60,000 nucleotides of DNA from Polytrichum commune (lineage: Eukaryota > Streptophyta > Polytrichopsida > Polytrichales > Polytrichaceae). Below are positions 25,601-37,581 of the stretch, in pieces. The position numbers were made by a program, and so were the translations under genes. Numbering within the stretch: the first letter of the stretch is position 1; the number at the start of each line of letters is the position of its first letter. Location of the stretch: assembly GCA_950295325.1 (NCBI GenBank), contig OX485807.1, positions 36,736,440 through 36,796,439 on the forward strand, given 5' to 3'. A model generated the notes under the pieces. That model saw nothing but the letters and a program-made list of their open reading frames with translations, ran no database searches and was not told the DNA's origin.

Positions 25601-28600
25601 CACATTTTTTAAAAGTAGATTTATTTTACACCACTAAGTATGATCTTAAGGAATAATCACATAATAGCTCACCTTTTGGAAATTCGTGTGATGAATTACA
25701 ATAACAATGATGGTATCAAAGAGCCTACCCAATCATTTTCAAAATTGTAATATCAGTCATACCTATATTGATACTTGGTGGGTATCAAAGATGGAAGAAT
25801 CTTTGTATACCCAAGTCATTATTTGGGTTGATACCATCCTAATTCCATATTTATACTAGGGTAAATAATACCTAGGTGTGAAGGTTCTTTGAGGGTACCC
25901 AAATGGTATAAAAGCAAAAACGCCCTCAAATACCTATACTGTACTGGTGTCAAGAAACTGTAACACCCTCATTATATATCATTCACATCCTTGGAAAAGT
26001 ACCCTATCCAGTTTGATGACTTTATTATCTGTGGTGTTTTTTCAAGGCTGAAGGTGGTAGTGGAGCGAATGCTTGAGGAGCTTACTGATGACGTTAGCAT
26101 GGGCGGGTATGTAGATCAAAGTTTTTGGCCTAACGTGTTTCTTGGTATCCCTGGATTTTTGAGGTAGACTTTGAGTTGGGCATGTACATGTTACTGATCA
26201 GTTGACTTCAAACCATCTTAGCCATTTTCAGGATCATAAGAACCTATTTTCTCCTCCTAAGTTTTAACTTATGGGAGATCCTTGAGCATCCAAAACTAGA
26301 TCAATTATTACTTTTTTTTTAAGTGGTTAATTTCTTGAGATTTAGGCCAGTCATCACGAAACCACGTTCATTGGATGCACATTTGAGTCTGGTTGACCTT
26401 GAATTTTAAAAGTTTCTCGCCTTGAGAGTTTATACCAACAATACTGGATTCATCTCAAGCTTGTGTCATTGGTATCTAGTTTGAAACCTAGTAATATTAT
26501 CACCATCAGGAGGTCGGCTTCTTGAACGTCTTCTACTATATTATCACTGACCTTTTGCTATTGAAGTGATTCCTAAAAGTTGTGGCACTAGTCAATGATA
26601 CATTCCTTAGAATCATAGAAATGTTCCATTTCACCTGTTGTCCAAATGTCATAATTAATGTCTCAATTGAATCATGTGGATGCTGAATAATATCGAATGA
26701 TTTTGGGTTGCATTTTTCAGGCTTCAACGGTTGCTACCATTAAAGCGGGCACTTACAGAAGTTGAGCACGACGTGCGAGATACTCATCTTGCATTGGAAC
26801 AGGTAAGTCTGAATAATTATTCTGCAAACTATGGCACTCATATTTTGGAAGTGGCGAGGTTTGGTGTTGATGCTTCCTTTGAGATTTGATACTCTAGTAT
26901 TTGAGAAATAAAAACAAAAAAAATTGTTTGGTTTTGTACATTGAGCTTTTCTGATCTGAGTAGGTGGGTAGCTTAAATGACATGTTGTCCCATTTCAGGT
27001 GCTAGCCAGTGATGAGACTCTGGAAGCAATTTGTCTGAATACAAAAGAGCTTCAATGGCCATTTCCATCCGACTGCAATAGGTGGAGCTCTTGCTCTACA
27101 AAGTCTGATGGATGACTGACACCTACAATAGAATCACTGGATTGAAAATTATTTTGTTATTGTTTAGAAAATCAAGGATAGTTCTATGTTCGTCCACATG
27201 ATAGAGGCCACATCTGATCCCGATGTTGGTTGTGCCTCTATGTCAATCTGCTATTCATTAGAGTTATCCTTGAACTCAATAGGACTTTCTGTTGGGAGTC
27301 CCCTATGATTTTTCATTGGTTGTTTTGCTTTCACTTGTGGTGCATGCCCAAAGGTAGTATTTGAATTTGAGTGAAGAGCAACTTATTTCGGTTCAATGAG
27401 GGCCAAACTCATTTTAGCACCTCTTTGCATGCCAAAATGAGTTTGACCCTTAATAAACCAATATAGACTGTTCTTCGTTCAAATCTCCACACTATCTCCA
27501 ACCATCCAGTGAAACCCTACCGAACATGGAAGGTGTTGTATGCCAAACAACTGACTCCAGACCAAAAGTCAAGTGGAGTTAGAGGAGAACTCAAAAAGTA
27601 TGGGTTATTTTGATAACTTAAATGGTGTAATGCTAACCATGTTAAGTTGTTTTGTTTTGAAGTATTTATCAAGAATCGAAATGTAAGAGGAAGCTCAAGT
27701 CCTCTTGACAAGTAGACAAATGTTGGTTTTATTTTTATTCAACACTTTTGAATATCGCTATGTCACTCCTGCAGTGGGAATGGTGATTTACAACAACCAT
27801 CATTGCGCCAAGCAGCTGCAGACATGATCCTTACTTATCAACGTCAGGTATGGGAATTTAATTTCATCCCAGTACATGAAATCCAGTTTCCTTTATGTTG
27901 CATGTGTCAAAGTCTAATTGGTGTGGACCAATTAGTTGTTCACAATAAGGAATGACTTAAATGTGGTTGGATTTCAATGTTCCAACTTTGCTCTCGGATG
28001 GAAGTGTAGTTGCAGTCAGAGTGACAGAAATGATTAGTGGGAAGCTTGGTTGCTGCAAAGTGAGCATTTCTGCTATTAGTCCTCTTCAAAGTATTTGCTT
28101 CTTCTTTACAGCCTTAAAATCACTAACTTGATATGGTCATTATTGTGCTGGGAGATTTTTGTGTAGATTGATAACGCTGGTGGTGCCCTTGAGGAGCTAA
28201 GAAAAAATATGGATGCAACGCAAGAGGTAGGTTTCAGTGTTGGTTGGTTATCAAAGTTTTATACTAAACATGATTATACATAGTGACGTTATGGAGAAGT
28301 CAATAGTTCCAGGTTATGAATTTTGTTAGAAATGCATTTATTTCATAACTGCGGAATGGAAGTTGTATTTGAAGACCAAAAGTTGGTGCTTCCCTATCTC
28401 AGTTATCAATCTCAAAATCATTCTTTTGTCTTGTTCTTTAATTCTATTGTCATTAAATCAAAATTTATCCTCCTAGATTAATATTTCAATAAACTGCAAG
28501 TGATGATATCATATTAAACACTATTTTGACTCTTGAGAGTAGAGGTATCCATTATTGACATTTGTGTCTACAGAACTAAGAGGTTATCAATAACAACATT

Positions 28601-31600
28601 TTGTTTTAAGTTTTCTATTTGGTGGATAACAATAATGCTTGGTTATTCATTTTTTTGAGTGGGAGCAGATTTGGGAGCTAGGATTGGACACAACCAGGAA
28701 CCGCATCATCCAAATTGACTTGCTTTTCAACTTGGGGACTCTCGCATTATCTATGTAAGTTTCCACTTATCTTCAGTTACATTGCATCTATTTCTTAGTA
28801 TTTACAGAAAGTAAATTAAATTCACCCATCAAAGATCCACCAATTTGTATGTAGGAATGCTGGAAATCTATATGGCACTTACAAAATAAGTTTGATATAT
28901 TTAGATCGATACATAAAGATTTCTGATCTATTTGTGTTTGACGTGGTTGTCATTGGCAGGTCTGCACTGGCCGTAGGATATTTTGGCATGAATTTACCTA
29001 GGTATGGGTTCAACTCAGACTGATCAATAAGATCTTCAGTTGGCAAGAAACCTATTGCTCCTTGAGTTGTAATTAGAGCCGATCTCTTGCTTTTGAACTG
29101 TCTTGTTCCACAAGTCTATGTTAGTGAGAAGGTTGTCAATGGTTTGCAAAGGTGGGGAGATTAAGGTAAGCTTCCTAATACACATATATTGTAAACACTA
29201 TCTACCAAGGCTAGTCTTATCTTAGAGAACAAATTCATTGGTCTGTGGATTTGATGAACAAGGTGTGATATCACTTTTTTTTATCTTAGAGATGGAGTCC
29301 CTCAAAATTTGTCTTTCAATAAAGGTATCCTCTAACTCAACATGGCTTCTGGTTGGGAGTTGGTTGTTTTGCATACAAGACCTTCCATGTTCGGTAAGTT
29401 TCTGGTGCATGCTTGGAGGTAGTGTGGAGGTTTGAACGAAGAACATTTTATATTGGTTCATTGAGGGTCAAACTCAATTTGGCATGCCAAGAGGTGCTAA
29501 AATGAGTTTGGCTCTCAATGAACCAAAATAGGTTGCTCTTCGTTCAAATTCAAAGACAACCTCCGAGCATGCACCACAAGTGGCAACAACTTATTGATTT
29601 TGATGCAAAACAACCATTGGAAAATCTTAGGGGACCAACTCCCGTTGGAAATTCCCATTGAGTTAAAAGGATAACTCTAATGCTTAATAATATCACAGGT
29701 TCCTGATACTTTGTAAGCATGGTGCTTAACGATCTCACATGATATCCTTTCTTGCAGTGGCCTTGAGGAACACCCAAGAGCTTTTTGGTGGGTAATTGTG
29801 GGTACAGTTGCGTCAACGATTGCGATTGTTGGGATGCTTGTGTTTGTAGTACGAATCTGGCCTCGAGTTATGGATAGACGTCGTGCACAGGTTAGTGCAC
29901 AGTTTTATACTCTAGCAGTCCTATCAATTTGATATGGTCAATAGAGTTATCCTTAAAGTCCCTCAAAAACTCATATTCTGGTCTATGATGTTTAAGGAGC
30001 ATTCAAGTGCTGTCAGAACCCCCATTTTTGGTGAAATGAATGGGAGGTGTTTGACTTTGGCCAAGAAACGGTTATATGAAAATGAACTCCTTGTCAAACT
30101 TTCGACAACACCATTTTAAGTTTGCCATGAAATTCAATTTATATAGCTGTTTTTTGGCCAAACACCTCCCTTCCATTTCACCAAATTGGGGGTTCCAACA
30201 CCACTTGGCACTCCTTAAACATCATAAATTGTCAAACGTGGGGTGAAACTCCCTACCAAGACATGAGTTTTTGAGAGACTTTAAGGATAACTCTAATATC
30301 TAAAATTGTTGCATAGATGTTCAAGCTGTTTACTGCTGATGATTATTGAGAACCAAGGGACAACTTGTAGGACCTTGCTGGACTGCGTGATCTCTTGAAA
30401 CACCTCGATGATATAGATGACATCTTTCAAGCTGTGGCACGTGAAGGTTAGTTCTTTCTAAACTCCAAAATTAGGGGCTGGCAACAGATTATGAATGGGA
30501 GAGCTGCGTAAAGTGAATTTGCTCCAATGTGGAATCCTGTGTAGATTTGGAAGTCATTGGCCCCCTTTATGCTAGAGAGGTTGAGAGCTCGAAGAAAGGA
30601 GCCTTCCCATTGGCTGGGATCGTCTTGCGCATGCTTGTTCACTCAAAGCCACTTTACACATGAGCTTTGAATTTGAGAGTGTGAACTTTTTACCGGGCTT
30701 ACATCGCTTAGGTGGTGCCTTGATGGATCCCATGTGAAATGACTAGAATTCAAGCTCTGTCACTTTTGACAAGCTGTTGGTCAAGATCCTAATATGCCTT
30801 CACATGGTAGGTCAAGAATTTTGAGAGCTTGAGCTCTCATTTTGTGGGCCCCAAGCTAATGGGCTTTCAAGCATTCTTTGGCTTGTCATGAATGCTCCTT
30901 AGTTTAGTATCATCCCCCTCTTGATAGCTCACTTTGAGCATGGCCACTTTACACTTGGTCAAACTATTGAGAGCTTGAAGATTGGTCAAGCTCTCAGTAG
31001 TTTGAGCTTTTGACTGAAAGCTTGTGAACTCCAAGTTTCACACTCCCAAAAATTGTAAGTTCAAGCTCTCAACTTGAGCTCCAGTGCAAAGGGGGCCTAA
31101 GTTACTCTCACCAAAGGACAATCATTGTCAGTGTGGAAATATTGCATGATATAATTTAAGGGGTCTCATGACCATGGTGGTATCTGATATTCTGGTTTCA
31201 ACAGTTGCTGGGGATGCAGTGACGAGAGAAGAGTTCAAAAGAATATTGCACTCACATCCTTCTGCAAAATTTATGCGGCAGGTAAGTCTGGTATCTCTGG
31301 GAGTATATGACATGAAATGGCTACCCGCAGAATTTTTGGATACTTTCTATGATGTATGACACCCAGAAACGTACCTATGTGCTTGCTGTGGCATTGTGGC
31401 AGGGAGAAATTGATTTGATGTTTCGAATGTTTGATGTTGATCGTGATGGGTTTCTTGAGGTATTATTCCTCTCTTCACCCTTGGACTCTATCTGTTATCT
31501 GCTGGTCTATAATACTTGATCTTTCACATATTTCAGTATGTCGTTGAAGATTGCACACGCAAAGAATATGACAGGTGAAGTAAAGATTGGAATGAATGCC

Positions 31601-32518
31601 ATAAGGAACCCCAAACTCTCCAAGTTGGAAACTGCACACACAACTGCATGACATTCAAAACTCTCCAATCTAAGTTTGTCCAAACATCCAAATGTACTAT
31701 GAAGTCAAATCACCTTCTATTTTCTGGGAATCGTAAATTTGAGTGTAACCAACAAAACAGAGGGGCATTTGTGGATAGCCTTGCTACACCAATTATGATA
31801 AAAAATGTGGGCCACACTATTGAGCTTATTTTCACACTAAAAACCTTGAGTGTAATACTGTATTTGCACATTATCTACCAACCCACATTATTTAGCATCA
31901 GAGGTCCATGTAGGTGGTAGTATTTTTGTTGGGTTGAACATATTGTGCATTTCAAGGACTTCCAACCTAGGGGAAGGAGGTGGGTATATCACTGGGGTAT
32001 TACAACACTAGGGTTGCACACTATTTTTGTACGTGATGGTGTATATTGTGGGCCACACTATATATGTGTATATATATATGCCCACACTATACACCATAAA
32101 TAGTGTAGTCTAACCCAACGACAATACCTATCAACAGGTAGTAAAATCTGAATTATCAGCAACATGTAATCCAGTTGCCAACTTGAACATTCAGTTCAAC
32201 CACACTGAATCCAAAATATTTTGGTTTCTTAAGCATATAGGGGGGCACATACTTTCAGGGATTTGAATAAGTTTATGATGGGTTGTGCCATGTCATAAGA
32301 TATATGGGTGTGATTGTTAGTTGATATGTCATGTTTGCAGACTGTAATTGACCAATGTCCTTGTAGTCTTCAAAAGATTGGTGATTCTTATTCACATTCA
32401 TCTCATGTGCAGGAGACTGATTTTGAGGCAAAGAAGGATGAGAAGAGGGATCATGAAAGCAATTCCTCACCTATTGCATCATGACCACATAGTCAGTGAT
32501 TATTATGCAGTCATGTAA
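22698..32518 (+). CDS. CorA/MRS2-type magnesium channel with C-terminal EF-hand pair (18 exons)
   Basis: Predicted organellar Mg2+ channel. Exons: 22698-23174, 24034-24120, 24283-24359, 24645-24716, 25281-25424, 26047-26106, 26721-26802, 26999-27081, 27775-27847, 28167-28226, 28669-28754, 28960-29001, 29758-29890, 30371-30446, 31205-31281, 31403-31459, 31537-31574, 32413-32518. All introns are GT-AG, phases fit, total 610 codons (609 aa). Residues 1-60 are rich in Arg and Ser, like a mitochondrial or plastid leader, with a poly-Ser run encoded by TCA repeats. The CorA helical domain spans about 130-420. TM1 is about 423-442, ending in YFGMN (GMN at 443-445, the family signature). The loop has the acidic GLEEHP. 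TM2 is about 457-479. Residues 493-575 form an EF-hand-like pair: DDIDDIFQAVAREVAGDAVT and MFRMFDVDRDGFLEYVV. Plant MRS2 proteins normally end soon after TM2. The last exon (basic tail) is the least certain: without it the frame stops just after residue 575. Confidence 0.85.
23530..23884 (-). mobile_element. Foldback MITE, family 1, copy A (intron 1)
   Basis: About 350 bp palindromic element. Its right end read backwards gives TTAGAGTTGTC, and its middle holds facing copies of TCATTGAGGGTCAAACTCA and GAGTTTGGCCCTCAATGA. It shares GCATGCTTGGAGG and AGGGGACCAACTCC with the other copies. It lies inside intron 1 of the Mg-channel gene. Confidence 0.82.
24817..25180 (-). mobile_element. Foldback MITE, family 1, copy B (intron 4)
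   Basis: Diverged copy of the element at 29312-29682, same orientation, beginning TTCTAACTCAACATGACTTT. The core is CTCATTTTGG facing CTAAAATGAG. It lies between exons 4 and 5 of the Mg-channel gene. Confidence 0.78.
27257..27592 (+). mobile_element. Foldback MITE, family 1, copy C (intron 8)
   Basis: Opposite orientation to copies A, B and D. It begins ATTAGAGTTATCC and continues AACTCAATAGGACTTTC, with the palindromic core CCAAACTCATTTTAGC facing CCAAAATGAGTTTG. It is wholly inside intron 8 of the Mg-channel gene. Confidence 0.82.
29312..29682 (-). mobile_element. Foldback MITE, family 1, copy D (intron 12)
   Basis: Well preserved copy. The right end reads GTTAAAAGGATAACTCTAAT and the left end GGTATCCTCTAACTCAACAT, with the central palindrome around GGCATGCC. 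It lies inside intron 12 of the Mg-channel gene, which separates the GMN exon from the TM2 exon. Confidence 0.85.
29941..30297. mobile_element. Foldback MITE, family 2, filling intron 13
   Basis: Almost the whole of intron 13 (29891-30370) is one palindrome. The left arm starts ATAGAGTTATCCTTAAAGTC, and the right arm is its inverted copy, ending GACTTTAAGGATAACTCTAA. Inner arms also pair (TGGGAGGTGTTTG with CAAACACCTCCC, and GATGTTTAAGGAG with CTCCTTAAACATC). The outermost bases, AGAGTTATCCTTAA, are shared with family 1. Confidence 0.88.
30559..31096. mobile_element. MITE-like inverted-repeat element in intron 14
   Basis: The left end GGCCCCCTTTATGC and right end GTGCAAAGGGGGCC are inverted copies, followed inward by matching GAGAGCTC/GAGCTCTC-type segments (GGTTGAGAGCTC, AAGCTCTCAACTTGAGCTC). 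No coding frame. The terminal GGCCCCCTTTG pattern is common in plant non-autonomous elements; I could not see a clear target duplication. Confidence 0.65.
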
Positions 32519-34700
32519 TTCAAATTTGTAAATTAATGATTTGAACATAGTAAGCCAACCGCTTACATAAATACTTGTAAAGAATGAAAATTCTAAGCTC
32601 TTCCTTCCTATAGAGGTGAGTGATACAACCCTTTCCTTTCACCTACCTTGTTGTCTCAAAGATTGATCACTCTTAAAACTCCCACCCCACCACTGATTAC
32701 GTTTGTTGCATAGTTGCATTTGTTGTGAGTGGTGGTGGGAACTTCGTCTCCAAGAAATTCCTTTTTGGGTTTGCTGGCGTTCTGATCATGAAGATGTGAC
32801 GAGTTTTGCTTATCAGAGGAGAGCAAGCTGCTGCCTTTAAAACCCATTGAAATAGAGACTCAATTTGTGGAGAAAACTCTGGTCACAGTGACCTTGACAG
32901 GATCAATTTGACAATTTTTGACATGCCTTATGGTTATATGTATGGAAGTTTCCACAATGTGCTTCAATATGCTTTTCTGTCATGTAGAGCCCCCTCTGAC
33001 ATGGAATTGCACAACTGGAAAGTTCAAGCCATGAGTAGACTGGAATGGTCTGGAGCACCCCTCTCAGCAAGAGTGTTGCAAGCCGAAGTTGGCATTGTTG
33101 AATGATAGATTTTGATGAGCACATGAGGATATTCAATTGCACAAGCGAAATAATTCTCACTGCGATTCCCTTTTCTTTGTCTCGTGGCTCTACATAAAGC
33201 GGAGTTGCAGAGGAAAAATCTAAAATAGTCATTGCAGCAAAATCCTGTAATGATTGTATAAGTGGAGTAAACACTTGTACATACAAGAGGATCAGACCAG
33301 TGACTTGTGCATACAATGCCAGGGATGCCCTCAACAAACCAAGGTATGTGTGCCCATGGTGGGCACTTCAGCTCTAACAACCAAGCTGGCTGTTGGATCA
33401 TTGAGCTGAAGAATTCATTTTGCTAAGATTTGTGAATAAGGAAGAGAACTGCTGAGAAATCTGCAATTGGAATTCTTATGCCCTTCACATCTCCAATCAT
33501 AGTGAAGGTTCCAATATTTATAAAGTGGTTGTGTAGGGGTTTTGAGATTTACTTGCACTGAGAATGGCACATCTGAGTGTCAAAATGGTGTGCTACATTC
33601 AAACAAGCATGTTCTTGTGTTTGAAACTCTCCTTATGAGGCACTTGTCGAATATGTGGAAGTGGTTCCAAAGGCATCACAAAACAAGACTCCACTCTTCA
33701 ATTGGAAATGGTCTCAAAGTAGTTCTTCAATTGTCAGCATCAAGTTCATGCTAAAAATGAATGTGGGCACCTAGTCCGAAGTTGTGCAACTACACCTAGA
33801 ATGGCCTAATTGCTGTTGATATACACAATATCAAAATCTGTCCAATTTATGTGTGCTTAAGGTGCAATTGAAGCCCCAAACTATTTAACTAGCCACATAA
33901 AATAAGTGACAACTTAAGGCACACATACCTTAGATAACATTTCCACACTAACAGAGGCTACGATTGGGTGGTACAATACATCACAACGACTAAATTTGTA
34001 TGGCATGAGAGCTTTCCCAGAAAATTAACTTACCACCAGTAATTGAATTTCTGCAACCACTGATTAATTTTGCAAATTCTGACACATTGTCAATATGTGG
34101 TAAGCATTTCTGTCACCTTGATTTGGGAATGACATGTAAGAAGTTTATTACAGCTACCATAACCATTCATTCATTCATGTACCAAAGAATACATAACACA
34201 TGATGAGCATGTCACACAACATACTCAATGAAGGTTTATGTGCTCTGACCTGCAGAAAACATTATCAACATCACAACAAAACCTTTAGTCGATAACATCT
34301 ACCACCTAGTTATCAATTCATTTATAAGCCAGATGCTGCTTTACATCTACAGTATATACACGCATCGAATGGACATCTGTGTTCTGGTCTTCTAAAAGAA
34401 AATCTGCCTTTGGGAATGCACGAATTTGCACATAATATTAACATCAGATGTGTTCCTCTCGGATTCACGGCGAGACCAAGTGAAAATTTGCAAGATCAAA
34501 ATGCACGTCGGGCACTGAATCGGTGCATTTGGCGCTTGTTCGTCGACATTTGGAAGCTCCTGCAAGAAGACAAACAGAGCAGAATTCAGCAAGACAGGAG
34601 GAATTCAACAAATCACTTGCGCAAATGCAAAAAAAAATCGGGTGACATGCATCATTGCTTTATTCCGAGGTGAAATGTATTCCCACTGGAAACTTCATAA
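32519..34700. other. Sequence downstream of the Mg-channel gene, no recognised gene
   Basis: The first few hundred bases should hold the 3' untranslated region. Overlapping minus-strand open frames at 32903-33401 (144 and 125 aa) have no recognisable features. A stretch at 34392-34570 on the minus strand follows a good splice acceptor (CTTCTTGCAG) and reads ELPNVDEQAPNAPIQCPTC, which could be a terminal exon of an unidentified gene. No supporting neighbour exon was found. Confidence 0.3.
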
Positions 34701-35267
34701 TTTACAACACCACAGGTCAGTTTGACAGAAACCCTAAAGAATTTGACGAAAAACCCCCTTTCATTCATTCTTCGCAAAGGCTTCAATGTATGCGTGTAGA
34801 GATAGCACAGCGGCCAATCTGACTTTGTCACAAACCTTTTCAAATTTCAATCAAACTTCACCACAAATCAACAAAAATTGAAAAGCAGCAAGAGTGTAAT
34901 CTACCGACAATATTACCTCCTGAAAAACTTGGTGAAGCCCCCATAAGTTGTGAGAGACCTTCAGAAGGCGCTACATGATGATGATGATGATTTGTACATG
35001 ACAAACTCACGGGTTGCTACTACATACGTCTCCATGTATGTCGCCACGTTGCTAAGTAATTTCAGTACCGTGGATGCGCTTGGCATGTCTCGCTATCTCT
35101 TCCTGTACACCGTGAAATGGCTAAACCGGTAATTTGAGGTCTAACAATATGGGCGCCACATTTCTAGAGCTTGGCGCCTAAAACATTGAAACTTAGTTGC
35201 ATCCAGCACTATGGTACACACAAACACATACTGTCATCCGCCGACTCATGCATCAACATGAATCTCT

Positions 35268-35489
35268 TTACAAGCCCTTGAGCTTCGCTTTTGATGTTGA
35301 AGGACCGGCTTTAGCATGTGATCCTATGGCCTGCTGCTCAGTGGCAGCCGCCGAGTCGTCTTGTATGGCCACAGGCTTAATCTTCGCAGGTGCCACTTCC
35401 TTCCCCGACTTCAAACATTCCAACACCGGAACTCGGCTTGCAGGAAAATTGGCCAGAAATTCCAAAGGAAACAACACAAGGAGATCCAT
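35268..35489 (-). CDS. Small hypothetical protein (73 aa), uncertain
   Basis: Uninterrupted ATG-to-stop frame in a locally GC-richer segment, starting MDLLVLFPLEFLANFPASRV and ending with an Ala/Ser/Lys-rich tail (AKAGPSTSKAKLKGL). A CACGTGACGT sequence lies about 30 bp upstream of the ATG on the coding strand, a motif typical of plant G-box or ABRE sites. An alternative reading is a terminal exon starting at the acceptor-like TTTCCTGCAAG. I recognise no family. Confidence 0.25.
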   Translation of the reverse strand: MDLLVLFPLEFLANFPASRVPVLECLKSGKEVAPAKIKPVAIQDDSAAATEQQAIGSHAKAGPSTSKAKLKGL

Positions 35490-35569
35490 AGTGGATGATG
35501 GCTGGCTACGTCACGTGTGCTGCCGGTTCCTGTGTACAAACTCAAGCAGGACTTAACCCAAACCCAAAT

Positions 35570-35765
35570 GACCCACCTCGGAAGGGATATGTCGCAACAC
35601 TGGGCTTTATACTCACACTCCAAAAACTTTACAAAAGTTGCAGAATCCCTCCTCAACTCCTCCTACAGATGACTTAACCCACATGTTCTACCTCGGAAGA
35701 GATATGTCGCAACACTGGACTATAGTACTGAAACTTGAGACACTTGAAATAATTGCAGACTTTCT
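35570..35765. repeat. Imperfect tandem duplication of about 115 bp
   Basis: The phrase ACCTCGGAAGGGATATGTCG followed by CAACACTGGGCTTTA (from about 35576) recurs as ACCTCGGAAGAGATATGTCG followed by CAACACTGGACTATA (from about 35691). Both are followed by AAACTT-type and TTGCAGA words. Function unknown. Confidence 0.7.
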
Positions 35766-37581
35766 TGTCATCTTCTCCTGCAGTGCCCTTGGAGCACTTC
35801 TGCAGATGCCTAGGATTATGCCTTCCTTTTGAAGTCTGTATAGCAAACTATCTGCAATCAAATATCTCTACAACATCGAATAGAAAATCTCTAAGTACAA
35901 CCATGCAAGTAAGTAAGCTTATTAGCAACTTTGAGCACTAAAGTTTGAGGGTTGTGAGCGAATTTGAGCGATTAGGCCTAAGTATCTGGACCACTCAATC
36001 GCATGTGCGACGTACAGGAGCAGATCACTGAAACTATTCACTTTACCATAGCTAACTTATCTGTTGACGGTGGAGATCATACCTTTTTTGGTCAGATATC
36101 GGTACAGTATGTCCACGGACCTTCCCTCCAAATCACACAGCTTAGAAATCCACCAATCTGATGGGAAATTGGGGTGTTTTAATTTCGGCACTGAGTTCCC
36201 TTGACTCATAAAGTGCACAGTTCTGCTAACTTTTTACTCATAAGCATGAAAAGCACGTCGTCACTTTTCCAAAAGTCCACATAGAGCATCAATTGGCAAT
36301 CTATCACATGTGGAAACATAACCCATGTGGTAAAGTGGACAAAAGATGGGGTATGGGCCTCCATCCACGAGGTTTTCACCACTTTGACCACATGTGGTCT
36401 CCATGTGGTAAATTATTGTCCATTGTTCCCGTCACTGCTTGGGGAGAACCAGCGGTTAGTTACAGATGAACTGGTTGAGGTCGAGAAATAACCAGTTGAA
36501 GTTGGAGACTTCAGGAGAATTACTGATCCTCTCCCCCCTCCCCCTCCCTTGGTGGGTGTTGGGAAACGACATCCTCTAAGGAACACACTCTTCCAATGAA
36601 CGGCTTGGAGATATGACAACTGGCATTATGTATTTGATTTAGTGCAACATTTTATGATGTGGTATAAGTGCGTCATTATGTTCTACTATGTTAATAAGAG
36701 TGTTCTTCATGGCTTGTCATGTAGCATCAAGTGTCATATGTCACCCTCTTTAGTTACCATCAAATGAGTGCAAGACAATTAATGTGGGTTGATGAATAGC
36801 GTGGGCCACACTGAACCAAATATTTAGCGTAGTTACATATTAGTTTGTTCGATTCCCTAAATTATTGACTCATGTATAAAATTTTCTACAACTGATGGAA
36901 GCATCATATCATTCCAACATCAACAGTCAAGTCTGTTGGTTTCCTTTTCTATTTTAGAATTGGAAAACCACTAACATAACATGTCATCTTGTATTGAACA
37001 TTACTCATCCTCTCATTGATGTTCCTTTAAATCTAAACGGGGAGTGCGTAGTGAGAGGTTGTCAGTCGGTGAATATACCGTCTAGGAGGGAGGCAACCCT
37101 GGTTAGCATGTTCTTGGGAGATCAAGCAAGCCATGTGGGGCATGTATGCTGAATATTAATTATTATTTATAAGCTATATAAGATAGTGCAACATCTCCGA
37201 CAATCGTCACCGAGGTTCAACCTAGTTGTTGGTTAGAATGACAAGTTGTGAACAATACCGAGGCTGACAACTATTCATTTTGTGAGAGAAATCCATGATC
37301 AATGGGGCATAATGCTTGGAAAATTCTTGACCCCCTTTGACCTACAATTGAGCAATGTTATGTAACCTCGATTTCAAAAAGCAACTCTCATCAACCACCA
37401 TCCAATCATTCCCATAAGTAGGCAAATGCTATTTCCGAATGTTATTTCCAGTGCTCCAAATGGCACGGAGGCTCTTATGAACCAGATCATATTCAGGCCA
37501 CATTTCGCACATGCAACATACTGTAGATGAATGGCGGGAGAGCAAGTTTAACTGCCTGAAGATTGATATAATAGTACTACT

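Noticed and set aside
32903-33401. Overlapping 144-aa and 125-aa minus-strand frames
   Set aside because: Two frames compete, neither has recognisable motifs or good composition, and no splice partner was found. Kept only as a spacer note.
37030-37330. Possible LTR of a small retrotransposon
   Set aside because: I could not find a second LTR, a primer-binding site or a polypurine tract.
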